Below the pieces are notes generated by a model that was given only the letters and a program-made list of their open reading frames with translations, had not been told where the DNA came from and did no database searches. A stretch of DNA of 64,000 bases from Chitinophagaceae bacterium (GTDB lineage: Bacteria; Bacteroidota; Bacteroidia; Chitinophagales; Chitinophagaceae), in NCBI GenBank assembly GCA_022843585.1, contig JALHNJ010000011.1, forward strand, positions 62,001-126,000, written 5' to 3'. Position 1 is the first letter of the stretch, and each line of letters begins with the position of its first letter. The position numbers were made by a program, and so were the translations under genes. Of the stretch, positions 37,924-46,045 are shown piece by piece.

Positions 37924-38363
37924 TGTTTTGGAAACGTAAAAAGAAAGAACCAAAAGAAACTCCGTTACAGGATAAAGTGGCTGGCAAAATTGCCGGTGGC
38001 CTTATCAAAGTACAAACAAAGTTCAGTGATGGTATGAATAAACTTGTATCAACTATGACTACCAAAAAAGTGAAAATGTGGCTGGCAGTATTCTGCATTG
38101 TCAGCGGAGGGTTAAGTGTTTACTTTTTTGTAAATGCCCTTGTCACGAAACCGAAACCGGTATTTAAAATTGATAATGTCCTCGTTCCGGAACATTTTGA
38201 TAAATCGGGAGATGAAATAATGGAGAACCCTGTACCAGATGAAATGTACCAGAACATACAGGAATATAAAAGGTATATGGATAGCCTGGGAGAGCCGATA
38301 AGGCCGTCTCTGCTGGACAGCATCAAAATCCTCGAAGAAATTTATTCACAACAAAAAAAATAA
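37923..38363 (+). CDS. TraL-position membrane protein
   Basis: 146 residues. A basic cytosolic N-terminus (FWKRKKKEPKE), one membrane span (about 57-78, WLAVFCIVSGGLSVYFFVNA) and a short periplasmic tail with helix-forming DEMYQNIQEYKRYMDSLGE. It occupies the traL place between traK and traM. Sequence similarity to TraL is not obvious, so the label is positional. Confidence 0.75.
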   Translation: MFWKRKKKEPKETPLQDKVAGKIAGGLIKVQTKFSDGMNKLVSTMTTKKVKMWLAVFCIVSGGLSVYFFVNALVTKPKPVFKIDNVLVPEHFDKSGDEIMENPVPDEMYQNIQEYKRYMDSLGEPIRPSLLDSIKILEEIYSQQKK

Positions 38364-38369
38364 AAGTGT

Positions 38370-39578
38370 ATGAAAAAAGTGAAGGAACGAAAAATGTTAC
38401 TGGTGTTACCCTTGCTGGTAATACCTTTTTTAACTATGGCCTTCTGGGCCCTGGGTGGGCGGCAGAAGAAACCTGAATCCAGTGTTACCCTAAGAGGACT
38501 CAACCTGGATTTGCCTGATGCCAATTTAAAGGATGACAAAGGGATGGACAAACTGGGCTTTTATGATAAGGCTGATAAGGATTCACTCAAAATGGAAGAG
38601 TGGATGCGAAGCGACCCCTATTTCAAAAAAGATACAGTTCCTGAACCGCTTGTTCCGGATGAACTACAGGAACTGACAACTGCAACTGCTTCGAAGTACA
38701 ATCAACAATTGAATACTTCGCCGTATGAAAAACGTGGAAACAATCCCGAAGAAAAGATTATGCAGAAACTGAAGTTGCTGGAAAAGGAAATGAATGCCGC
38801 TACGGCTGCAACCCACCAGAATCCCATTGAGCAACAATCTTCGTCCTCGCAAGAGTTCTCTTCAGAAGTAGACAGGCTTGAACAAATGCTCAAAGTAAAC
38901 AACACGGGCACTACCGAAGATCCGGAAATGAAGCAACTGGAAGGGACACTGGATAAAATTCTTGACATTCAGCATCCGCAACGGGTTAAAGACAGAATCA
39001 AAGAATATTCTCTTTTAAACAAGGAAGCTGTTTATGCAGTAAGCAAACGCTCTGGCAGTGATACAATTGTCAAAGGTTTCTATAGTCTTTCCGATGAAAC
39101 CGAAGTCGTTGATCAAAATGCCATTGAGGCCGTTGTCCACGAAAGCCAGGTATTAGTTAACGGGGCAGTGGTTAAATTCAGGTTGTCTTCTGCGATATAC
39201 ATCAATGGGTCACTAATCCCCAAAGACAATTTTGTTTTCGGTATTGCATCACTGAATAATGAAAGATTAGAAATCGAAATCAATTCAATCAGGTGCAATA
39301 ATAATTTGTACCCCGTTAAACTGGAAGTGTACGATATGGATGGGTTACCCGGTATATACATCCCTGGTGCCATTAGCCGTGACGTTGCGAAGCAGTCTGC
39401 TGATAACAGTTTATCATTGATGGAAATGTCTTCCGGTGATCCTTCCCTCAAAGCTCAAGCTACAGTGGCGGGGATCGGTGCTGCCAAAAGCTTACTATCT
39501 AAAAAAGTGAAGCTTGTTAAAGTACTGGTGAAAGCCGGATACAAAGTATTATTAAAAGATAAAAACATAAACCAATGA
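38370..39578 (+). CDS. traM: TraM, conjugation protein (VirB10-like)
   Basis: 402 residues. One N-terminal span (about 9-27, LLVLPLLVIPFLTMAFWAL), then GLNLDLPDANLKDDKGMDKL (strongly typical of TraM), a Gln/Glu-rich coiled linker, and a C-terminal beta domain with VKGFYSLSDE, LSSAIYINGSLIPKDNFVFG, YDMDGLPGIYIPGA. The protein spans the periplasm to the outer-membrane ring with TraN. It overlaps traN by 4 bases. Confidence 0.92.
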   Translation: MKKVKERKMLLVLPLLVIPFLTMAFWALGGRQKKPESSVTLRGLNLDLPDANLKDDKGMDKLGFYDKADKDSLKMEEWMRSDPYFKKDTVPEPLVPDELQELTTATASKYNQQLNTSPYEKRGNNPEEKIMQKLKLLEKEMNAATAATHQNPIEQQSSSSQEFSSEVDRLEQMLKVNNTGTTEDPEMKQLEGTLDKILDIQHPQRVKDRIKEYSLLNKEAVYAVSKRSGSDTIVKGFYSLSDETEVVDQNAIEAVVHESQVLVNGAVVKFRLSSAIYINGSLIPKDNFVFGIASLNNERLEIEINSIRCNNNLYPVKLEVYDMDGLPGIYIPGAISRDVAKQSADNSLSLMEMSSGDPSLKAQATVAGIGAAKSLLSKKVKLVKVLVKAGYKVLLKDKNINQ

Positions 39579-40333
39579 AAACAATCATTATTCTATTTTT
39601 AGCAATCTGCAATGTTGCCCTGGCGCAACAACCTTTATCAATCACAACTGATAAAACAACTTCACTAATCTTTCCTTTTCCAATTAAGCATGTTGACAGG
39701 GGAACAAAAGATGTGCTGGTGCAACCGGTAAAGGAAAATGAAAAGATACTGCTTGTAAAAGCGGCTGTAAAGCAATTCTCCGAAACCAATTTAAGTGTTG
39801 TTACCAGTGATGGCAATGTGTATTTATTTATTGTGACTTATAAAGAACAACCAGGTATGTTAGTTTATGAATTACCTGTGAACACAAAAGCCAGCATTTC
39901 TACGTATGCTAATGGCATTTTGGATAATAAAGAAAAAGTAAAAGGTATCAGGGATAAAAGCTGGGCAGTGGAGGCGTCCATTATCGGCATTTACATTAAA
40001 GACAATGTTATCTATTATCAATTGCTTTTATGCAATCATTCTCCGATTGATTATGACATTGACGTATTACGTTTTTATATCCGGGATAAGAAAAAAGGGA
40101 AACGTACAGCAGTACAGGAAAATGATTGCATACCTCTCTACGTCTCAGGTAATAGCAAACAAGTAAAAGCATATAGTTTCTCAGTTGTCGTTACGGCACT
40201 TGAAAAATTTACTATCCCTGATGCAAAACTGTTGCGTGTGCAGATCATGGAAAAAAATGGAGGACGGCATTTTCAACTAAAAATTACCAATTCAAAAATT
40301 GTGAAGGCAGTGGTATTGCCTGACCTGCATTAA
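39575..40333 (+). CDS. traN: TraN (DUF4138), conjugation outer-ring protein (VirB9-like)
   Basis: 252 residues: signal peptide (IILFLAICNVALAQ), then TTSLIFPFPIKHVDRGTKDV, FLFIVTY-type strand and YYQLLLCNHSPIDYDIDVLR, all hallmarks of DUF4138/TraN. Slightly shorter than many TraN proteins (about 280-330). Partner of TraM in the outer-membrane core. Last recognisable channel gene; TraO, TraP and TraQ equivalents are not seen. Confidence 0.9.
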   Translation: MKTIIILFLAICNVALAQQPLSITTDKTTSLIFPFPIKHVDRGTKDVLVQPVKENEKILLVKAAVKQFSETNLSVVTSDGNVYLFIVTYKEQPGMLVYELPVNTKASISTYANGILDNKEKVKGIRDKSWAVEASIIGIYIKDNVIYYQLLLCNHSPIDYDIDVLRFYIRDKKKGKRTAVQENDCIPLYVSGNSKQVKAYSFSVVVTALEKFTIPDAKLLRVQIMEKNGGRHFQLKITNSKIVKAVVLPDLH

Positions 40334-40334
40334 T

Positions 40335-41969
40335 ATGACGGAAATAAATGTAATACGGTTAAAAGAACAACTAAGGCAGCTGGGCATGGCCGATGCTGTT
40401 AGCTGGTTAGATACTTACAAGAATAGTACTGAGCGGCAATTTTCAATCCATCAGTACAGGGAAAAAGGAAAAGATCAGTTGATGTTCTCCCTTCACTATG
40501 ACACCAGTACAGTAGGTTCGGTCGGGTTAAAGGCTTACGAATTGACTGTCCGTTCAATTCCTATTCCTGAAAAATTAGTTCAACTGGATGGCCGGATGCA
40601 AGAAGCAAATAAAATATATGACAGCTACCTGAACGGAGGTCACGTTGATAAAGCAGATGAATTTCTCAGCAATATACAGGCCGATTTAGAAAGGCTTGGT
40701 TCTTCTGATAAAGCGGCAGCTGATTTACTCCGGTTCAAACACATGCCGGAAACAGAATACCGAAAGCATATTACGGACGACTATATACTTAAACAGCAAT
40801 ATGAAAAGACATTAATTGTAGCGGCATCGGATGACAAGTTGCTAACCGCCAGAGAAGCTTATAAACAAGTAAAAGAAATGCAAAGGGAACACGTAATAGA
40901 CGATCAATTATTGGATATCGCTAGCAAAGAAATTTCCAAAGGGAATATGTATATCGCCTACAATACCATTACCTATTTCCTTGACAAACCGGACATGGAA
41001 TTCTTTAAAACTAAAGACGATGCAAATGAATATGCCGATAACAATATCAGTGAATATGATAATTACCGGGTCATCCGTGCAGAATCCGTTGATGAACTGC
41101 TAAAACAAATTCCTTATGGGCAAGTACTGGAACAACAATTATCTAACTATACAAATTTGTCAATCATGAATGAAAAAAATTACGATTACCTGAGTAATCA
41201 ATTAAAGTACACAGGATTTGGTGAAGATCTACAGCAGCAACTTAAAGAGAAATTGCAAAAGCAAGAGCCGGAGTTTACGCTTAGCTTTCAAAAAGACTAC
41301 GGAAAAGATGAAACCGCCGCAACGCTTCATTTCAGAAAATCAGATGAAAGCGATATTTATTTCTTTAACCGGTATAACCTTATGCTGAAAAACGATCAGC
41401 ATCCGGATGCCATCAAGCAAGCTTTCTATATAAATAATAAGGAAGATAATATCACACTGAAGGAAGCTTACAACCTGATGAGTGGCCGGGCCATTTTTAA
41501 AGAAAAAATAAACAAGGAGGGAGAAAAGTATAATGCCTGGCAGCAACTGAATTTTAAGGAAACAGATGCACACGGCAACTTTAAGCTCCGGCCGTTTAAT
41601 GAAAACTATGGCTTTGACCTGAAGGTTGTTTTGCAAAATCATCCCATTAAAGAATTGCAGAACGAAACGGACAGTCAGCGGCTTATTGAATCCCTGGAGA
41701 GAGGGAACAGGCAATCCGTTACGCTAACCATACAAGGGAAAGAGCAAAAGGTATTCATCGAAGCGGCACCCCAATTCAAGTCTCTCAATTTTTATGAAGC
41801 CTCCGGGCAGCGAATCCGTACTGATAAATTGTATGAAAGTAATTCAGCGGAGCAATCAGTGAAGCAGGATGATCAAAAAAAAAGCCTGAAGCAGAATCCG
41901 GGCGAGGATGAAGGCGGTCCACCGAACGCTAAAAAAAAATCAAATCGTAAACGACAAGGAATAAATTAA
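40335..41969 (+). CDS. DUF3945-like protein of conjugative elements
   Basis: 544 residues, soluble and charged, starting 1 base after traN. The C-terminal part has AYNLMSGRAIFKEKINKEGE, NGHF-like DAHGNFKLRPFNENYGFDL and VFIEAAPQFKSLNFYEASGQRI, which resembles DUF3945/DUF4099-type proteins of Bacteroidota mobile elements. The tail is Lys/Gln-rich and low complexity (KKKSNRKRQGIN), suggesting nucleic-acid contact. Function unknown. It could accompany DNA processing or entry. Confidence 0.72.
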   Translation: MTEINVIRLKEQLRQLGMADAVSWLDTYKNSTERQFSIHQYREKGKDQLMFSLHYDTSTVGSVGLKAYELTVRSIPIPEKLVQLDGRMQEANKIYDSYLNGGHVDKADEFLSNIQADLERLGSSDKAAADLLRFKHMPETEYRKHITDDYILKQQYEKTLIVAASDDKLLTAREAYKQVKEMQREHVIDDQLLDIASKEISKGNMYIAYNTITYFLDKPDMEFFKTKDDANEYADNNISEYDNYRVIRAESVDELLKQIPYGQVLEQQLSNYTNLSIMNEKNYDYLSNQLKYTGFGEDLQQQLKEKLQKQEPEFTLSFQKDYGKDETAATLHFRKSDESDIYFFNRYNLMLKNDQHPDAIKQAFYINNKEDNITLKEAYNLMSGRAIFKEKINKEGEKYNAWQQLNFKETDAHGNFKLRPFNENYGFDLKVVLQNHPIKELQNETDSQRLIESLERGNRQSVTLTIQGKEQKVFIEAAPQFKSLNFYEASGQRIRTDKLYESNSAEQSVKQDDQKKSLKQNPGEDEGGPPNAKKKSNRKRQGIN

Positions 41970-42266
41970 ATGGATCCACTTTATCATTTTCTAACGATGG
42001 TGGAAGCCGATCCCCGTATTTCGGCTGCACATATCAGCCTGTATGCTGCTTTATGGAAAAAATGGAAGGATAGCGGTCAAGATGGTCCGCTATCCTTTTT
42101 CAGGCAGGACATCATTAATTTATGCAAAATATCCGGCGGGAATACCTATCATAAAGTCTTACGGCAATTGCATGAGTACGGATATGTAAAATATATTCCC
42201 TCTTATAACCATTTCCTGGGAAGCATGGTATCTTTTACTTCTCTGAAAGCCACTTTGAAAACCTGA
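41970..42266 (+). CDS. Small winged-helix-type regulator
   Basis: 98 residues. ISLYAALWKKWKDSGQDGPL, FRQDIINLCKISGGNTYHKV and LRQLHEYGYVKYIPSYNHFL have the pattern of a replication-initiator/DnaD-like winged helix (an LY..L...W start, then a helix with SGGNTYHKVLRQL as recognition helix). It abuts the previous gene. Possibly controls the element's transfer or replication. Named family not certain. Confidence 0.75.
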   Translation: MDPLYHFLTMVEADPRISAAHISLYAALWKKWKDSGQDGPLSFFRQDIINLCKISGGNTYHKVLRQLHEYGYVKYIPSYNHFLGSMVSFTSLKATLKT

Positions 42267-42270
42267 CACA

Positions 42271-42540
42271 ATGCCGGCGGAAGTTTTGACCAAAGAAGAC
42301 CTTGAGTTATTCCGGGTGCAACTTTTACAGGATATTAAAAATATTGTTACTGGTGTGATCAAGCCAGTCGCAGAAAAGCCGGAAGGATACAAAACGGCCG
42401 ATGTAAGAAAGATGCTGGGTTGTTCTGTCAATAAGCTGGTTGCTCTACGTATCAGTAGGAAACTTCGAACAAAAAAAATAGGCGGAACTATTTATTATAA
42501 TAAGGAGGATATTAAGAAATTGTTGGAGGAGGAATACTGA
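42271..42540 (+). CDS. Helix-turn-helix (excisionase-like) protein
   Basis: 89 residues. YKTADVRKMLGCSVNKLVAL and the winged end GGTIYYNKEDIKKLLEEEY match MerR/Xis-type HTH_17 proteins of Bacteroidota ICEs. It lies next to and converges on the integrase gene, 60 bases away, so it is a good candidate for the excisionase/recombination directionality factor of this element. Confidence 0.82.
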   Translation: MPAEVLTKEDLELFRVQLLQDIKNIVTGVIKPVAEKPEGYKTADVRKMLGCSVNKLVALRISRKLRTKKIGGTIYYNKEDIKKLLEEEY

Positions 42541-42547
42541 AATGGTA

Positions 42548-42567
42548 AAGCCCGCAAGTGCGGGCTT
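42548..42567. terminator. Terminator at the end of the tra operon
   Basis: A 9-bp palindromic stem (AAGCCCGCA / TGCGGGCTT) between the convergent Xis-like and integrase genes. The T run is broken (CGTTATTATTG), so efficiency is uncertain, but the position is right for both directions. Confidence 0.6.
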
Positions 42568-42600
42568 CGTTATTATTGTAAAAACCAAAATTGATTGATC

Positions 42601-43872
42601 TTAAGCAGATGCAACAATTTCCCTTCGGTGATTCAGAACGATTTCTCTCTTCCTGTCGAGTTTATCACCTAAACCATTCATATCGTTAATGATTTTTTCT
42701 TCATCCACATCGGCATAGATCTGGGTAGTGGAAATCTTCGTGTGCCCGATCAGCATCTGTATAGTTTCCAGCGGTATTCCATTCTTTAAAGCTACTGTCT
42801 TGGCAAATGTATGCCTGGCAACGTGGAAGGTAAGCGGTATATCGATCTCACAAATTTCCTGCATCATCTTCAGCCGCCTGTTGACATACTGGTTAGTGAC
42901 TTCCGGAAAGATAGTATCGCTTCCTATTACATCAGGGTGATCTTTGTAGGCATTTATGATTGTAGCGGCGTCTTTTAATAAGGGTACCGGAGATAATACA
43001 TCTGATTTCTGACGATAAACTTTACACCAGACAATATCATTGGTATCCCATTCAAAATGATTCTTACGAAGTTGCATTACATCGGCAAAAGCAAAACCGG
43101 TATAGCAACTAAAAAGAAACAAATCTTTCACAAACTGTAAAGCAGGATCGTTGTAGAGTTTTTGTTCCAACGTGACCAGTTGCTGGATATCGAGTTTTTT
43201 TCTCTTGCTCTTTTTTACGGGGCAACTATATTTACTAAAAGGGTTTGATTTTATCCATCCCAGTTCAACAGCCCAGTTCATCATGCGTTTGACACGTTGA
43301 ATATGTTTGGCGACACCATTACCCAGACAGGGATCATGATCCTTGATAGAATGATGACGTATGTAATATTCAAATTCTGTTACAAATTCTGTGTTAAGTT
43401 GGGACAGATAAATATCTTTTGAAGGATATTTGATCTCCAGGAACATTTTTAAATAGGCTATCGTAGTTTTATAATTTTTAAAACTTCCGTTGCTTAATTT
43501 GCCTTCCCATATTTTTCTGTAATACTCTAGTAAAGCAAAAAGCTTATGACCCTTTTGCAGAATACATATTCCCAGATAGGCATCCCTGACTGATTCTGCA
43601 GTCACAAGTTCGCCTGCATCAACCAGCTTCCTGTATTTATCTCTGATACCAAAGCGGATATTATCCAAGTGATCATTGACGGATTTGACGGCAATACTAT
43701 TTCCCTTGACGATCCCCTTTTCGCCATTCCAGGCACTCAGATCAATCTGCTCTTTGACGGAGATTTCTTTCTCTTCTCCGTCAACGGTAATACGTACATA
43801 AATGTCTGCTCTTTTTTTATCGGCCTTGGTCTTTCTGATCAGGAAGCAAATACCGAAGGATTGTTTTTCCAT
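42601..43872 (-). CDS. int: Tyrosine recombinase/integrase of the ICE
   Basis: 423 residues from the ATG at 43872 (MEKQSFGICF; a GTG at 43911 gives a 13-residue longer form). An N-terminal arm-binding domain (about 1-85), SAM-like core-binding domain (about 105-200) and catalytic domain follow. Visible catalytic residues are His350-x-x-Arg353 in FHVARHTFAK, His377 in LIGHTKISTTQIYADV and Tyr386. The first Arg of the usual TGLR motif is replaced by Ala261 (SCYTGFAFADV), as in some Bacteroides ICE integrases that also lack Arg I. It points away from the tRNA-Pro side, at the right end of the element. Confidence 0.93.
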   Translation of the reverse strand: MEKQSFGICFLIRKTKADKKRADIYVRITVDGEEKEISVKEQIDLSAWNGEKGIVKGNSIAVKSVNDHLDNIRFGIRDKYRKLVDAGELVTAESVRDAYLGICILQKGHKLFALLEYYRKIWEGKLSNGSFKNYKTTIAYLKMFLEIKYPSKDIYLSQLNTEFVTEFEYYIRHHSIKDHDPCLGNGVAKHIQRVKRMMNWAVELGWIKSNPFSKYSCPVKKSKRKKLDIQQLVTLEQKLYNDPALQFVKDLFLFSCYTGFAFADVMQLRKNHFEWDTNDIVWCKVYRQKSDVLSPVPLLKDAATIINAYKDHPDVIGSDTIFPEVTNQYVNRRLKMMQEICEIDIPLTFHVARHTFAKTVALKNGIPLETIQMLIGHTKISTTQIYADVDEEKIINDMNGLGDKLDRKREIVLNHRREIVASA

Positions 43873-43946
43873 GCGTTTTGTTTTGAATGTTTTGAAATGA
43901 ATTGATTCCACTCTTCACTTTGTCAGTTCGCACTTTCGGAACCATA

Positions 43947-43988
43947 GGCCGCAGGTTCGAATCCACATTGGCCGCAGGTTCGAATCCA
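43947..43988 (+). repeat. Tandem tRNA T-arm-like repeat (possible attR)
   Basis: The 19-mer GGCCGCAGGTTCGAATCCA occurs exactly twice (43947-43965 and 43970-43988), period 23. CGCAGGTTCGAATCC is a tRNA T-arm core and is identical to the T-arm of the tRNA-Pro in inverted orientation 230 bases away. It lies directly upstream of the integrase start, the usual place of an attachment site. A tRNA 3'-end fragment left by integration is plausible, though no full acceptor stem follows. Confidence 0.6.
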
Positions 43989-44007
43989 TTTCAAATCCAA
44001 TCAAAAA

Positions 44008-44026
44008 GTGTCAAAAAAAATGACAC
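44008..44026. repeat. Inverted repeat near the integrase
   Basis: GTGTCA, seven A's, TGACAC. A 6-bp symmetric arm pair with an A-tract in the middle, 20 bases after the tandem repeats. Possibly an integrase or excisionase binding site, or a small hairpin. By eye only. Confidence 0.4.
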
Positions 44027-44153
44027 AACTAAATGGATTACAATGAATTGTAAGCTATTGGGTGAGTATCAAAGGTTATGCCTGAATTTACTCACTGAAT
44101 GGCTCACCTGAATTTTGATATTTTCTGATTTAAATTGATGGAGAAAAAAAACA

Positions 44154-44187
44154 AAAGCCTGTAAATCAATATGAATTTACAGGCTTT
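44154..44187 (-). terminator. Terminator of the tRNA-Pro transcript
   Basis: A perfect 13-bp stem (AAAGCCTGTAAAT / ATTTACAGGCTTT) with an 8-nt loop. In the minus reading it is followed by a T-rich stretch (TGTTTTTTTTCTCC). It lies 23 bases beyond the 3' end of the tRNA and ends its transcript before the ICE right end. Confidence 0.85.
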
Positions 44188-44210
44188 GATAGCATTTGAC
44201 ATGCTTTAAG

Positions 44211-44284
44211 TCGGGAAGACAGGATTCGAACCTGCGACCCCCTGGTCCCAAACCAGGTGCGCTACCGGCCTGCGCTACTTCCCG
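44211..44284 (-). tRNA. tRNA-Pro (anticodon UGG)
   Basis: A 74-nt cloverleaf on the minus strand. The acceptor stem is CGGGAAG/CTTCCCG with A as the discriminator. The D arm has GCGC pairs. The anticodon stem CCTGG/CCAGG carries loop TTTGGGA (anticodon TGG). The T arm GCAGG-TTCGAAT-CCTGT is complete. CCA is not encoded. Intact, so not disrupted by integration. Its 3' end faces the ICE. Confidence 0.97.
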
Positions 44285-44300
44285 AACACTTTTGGGAGTG

Positions 44301-44308
44301 CAAATATA
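44301..44308 (-). promoter_or_regulatory. -7 box of the tRNA-Pro promoter
   Basis: The minus-strand reading is TATATTTG, an exact match to the Bacteroidota -7 consensus TAnnTTTG, 16 bases before the tRNA 5' end. No clear TTG at -33 was found, so only the -7 part is supported. Confidence 0.45.
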
Positions 44309-44368
44309 GCGGGTAATCTCTTATTTGCACGGTTTTTTTCCTGTTTCGAAGCCTTATTTTTTAAAAAT

Positions 44369-44384
44369 CAGCTCATCTTAGCTG
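44369..44384 (-). terminator. Weak terminator after kduD
   Basis: In the minus reading, CAGCT-AAGATG-AGCTG is followed by ATTTTTAA. The 5-bp stem is short, but the T run and position, 25 bases after the kduD stop, fit the end of the LacI-PL6-kduI-kduD operon. Confidence 0.4.
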
Positions 44385-44409
44385 GAAATATCTTGTTCTT
44401 TTAATGCAT

Positions 44410-45168
44410 TTATCTACCCATCCAGCCACCATCAACAGTTACAATTGTTCCATTCATATAGTCAGATGCAGGAGAGGAGAGAAAAACAAATGCACCGGTC
44501 ATATCTTCTGGGGTTCCCCAGCGATTAGCTGGTATTCTTGATAAGATGGCTGCATTTCTTTCCGCATCTGCTCTAAGCAATGCAGTATTATCTGTTGCAA
44601 TATAGCCGGGAGCAACTCCATTAACTGTTACTCCAAATTTGGCCCATTCATTTGCAAATGCTTTTAAAAGCGATGATATAGCACCTTTGCTGGCCGCATA
44701 ACCCGGAACATTTATACCACCTTGGAAAGATAATAGCGAAGCAGTGAAAACTATTTTACCATAACCTTGCTCAATCATTCGTTTACCAATTTCTCTTGTT
44801 AAAATAAACTGTGCATTCAAATTAATATTAATAATTGTATCCCAGTAAATATCTGAGTGTTCTGCAACAGGTTGGCGAAGAATGTGCCCGGCATTATTTA
44901 TTAGGATGTCAATTGTTGGATGATCGGCTTTTACTTTTTCAATAAAATCATATAAAGAATCCCGGTCAGTTAAATCGCATTGATATGAATAAAATTTCTT
45001 ACCTGCTTTAACAATAGCTTTTTCAACATCACTACCTGCTTCTGGTTTTGAACTAACACCAATAATATCTGCACCAGATTCTGCCAATGCAATAGCGATC
45101 GCCATTCCAATGCCACGGCTGCTACCGGTTACCAATGCCAGTTTTCCATCAACCCTAAAATTTACCAT
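44410..45168 (-). CDS. kduD: KduD, 2-dehydro-3-deoxy-D-gluconate 5-dehydrogenase
   Basis: 252 residues, SDR fold: cofactor loop TGSSRGIG (about 15-22), NNAG, catalytic Ser in TASLLSFQG, Tyr-x-x-x-Lys in YAASKGA. KduD-type signatures are GYIATDNTALLRAD, RIPANRWGTPEDMTGAFVFL and the closing VDGGWMGR. It reduces 2,5-diketo-3-deoxygluconate to 2-keto-3-deoxygluconate (KDG) in the cytosol. Last gene of the minus-strand alginate operon, 14 bases after kduI. Confidence 0.92.
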   Translation of the reverse strand: MVNFRVDGKLALVTGSSRGIGMAIAIALAESGADIIGVSSKPEAGSDVEKAIVKAGKKFYSYQCDLTDRDSLYDFIEKVKADHPTIDILINNAGHILRQPVAEHSDIYWDTIININLNAQFILTREIGKRMIEQGYGKIVFTASLLSFQGGINVPGYAASKGAISSLLKAFANEWAKFGVTVNGVAPGYIATDNTALLRADAERNAAILSRIPANRWGTPEDMTGAFVFLSSPASDYMNGTIVTVDGGWMGR

Positions 45169-45182
45169 GTATTAAAATTTTT

Positions 45183-46013
45183 TTATTGTAATGTTTGAAC
45201 CGGAACCGGATCCATATCAGTGAATGCCATATTTTCTCCAGCCATTGCCCATATAAAAGAATAGCTGGCCGTTGCACAACCACTATGAATACTCCAGGCT
45301 GGGGAAAGAATGGCTTGCTCATTATTGAGGAACATATGCCTTGTTTCATGGGGCTCACCCATAAAATGAATTACACGTTGTCCTTCCGGCAAGTCGAAAT
45401 AGAAATATGATTCCATTCGTCTGTCGTGTAAATGTGGTGGCATGGTATTCCAGATGCTTCCTTTTTTAAAATTGGTTACACCTAATACTAGCTGGCAACT
45501 TTTAATGCCATCAAGATGAATATATTTATTAATTACACGATGGTTATTATTATCAAGACTACCCATTTCTGCCGGCAATGCTTCTGCTGGTTTCATTAAA
45601 CGTGTAGGATATTCCATATGAGCAGGGCAGGAGAAGAAGATGAATTTAGCAGGAGCAGTTTTATCAACACTGCTGAATACAATTTTTTGCTTGCCTTTGC
45701 CTACATACAAACAATCCTGCTTTTCTAAATCAAATTTTTCTCCATCAACGGTGATGGAACCATTGCCGCCAATATTAACTATGCCAATCTCTCTTCTGCT
45801 TAGAAAGTAATCAGATTTTAGTTGATCATAGGTTCCTAATTCTAACGATTGACTTACAGGGTTCGCTGCTCCTACGATCATTCTGTCGTAATGACTATAT
45901 GTACATTCAACTTTATCGGCCTGTACCAGGCCTTCCAGGAGAAAGCGGTCTCTTATTTGTTGTGTGTTGTACTTTGCAAAATCTTCTGGGTGTACTTGAT
46001 GAACGATTTTCAT
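45183..46013 (-). CDS. kduI: KduI, 5-keto-4-deoxyuronate isomerase
   Basis: 276 residues, a cupin-like enzyme. The C-terminal metal site is present: His-x-His in TMPPHLHDRRMESYFYF followed by Glu, and a later His in SPAWSIHSGCATASYSFIW. It isomerises 5-keto-4-deoxyuronate (from unsaturated uronate sugars) to 2,5-diketo-3-deoxygluconate, the substrate of KduD. Full-length against the family. Spaced 32 bases after the PL6 lyase gene. Confidence 0.94.
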   Translation of the reverse strand: MKIVHQVHPEDFAKYNTQQIRDRFLLEGLVQADKVECTYSHYDRMIVGAANPVSQSLELGTYDQLKSDYFLSRREIGIVNIGGNGSITVDGEKFDLEKQDCLYVGKGKQKIVFSSVDKTAPAKFIFFSCPAHMEYPTRLMKPAEALPAEMGSLDNNNHRVINKYIHLDGIKSCQLVLGVTNFKKGSIWNTMPPHLHDRRMESYFYFDLPEGQRVIHFMGEPHETRHMFLNNEQAILSPAWSIHSGCATASYSFIWAMAGENMAFTDMDPVPVQTLQ

Positions 46014-46045
46014 GATTGTATTATTATAAGTTAATGTTGGATGTT

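Larger units (their letters stand above)
43873..44210. other. Right-end region of the ICE (att candidate)
   Basis: About 340 bases upstream of the integrase without a convincing gene. It holds the tandem T-arm-like repeats, a GTGTCA/TGACAC inverted repeat and the terminator of the tRNA. No protein-like ORF: the plus-strand frames here have no recognisable pattern. Confidence 0.5.

Noticed and set aside
43921-43988. A complete plus-strand tRNA around the T-arm-like repeats
   Set aside because: Upstream bases do not fold into D and anticodon arms, and no pairing acceptor stem is present, so it is at most a tRNA 3' fragment.
42548-44187. CRISPR array near the integrase
   Set aside because: Only two tandem copies of a short repeat, with a 4-base spacer, no cas genes in the window. 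Not a CRISPR pattern.
44211-44284. tRNA-Pro as the direct integration target
   Set aside because: The gene is intact, and its T-arm is inverted relative to the repeats by the integrase, so the repeats are not simply the duplicated end of this tRNA. Not excluded, but not the preferred reading.
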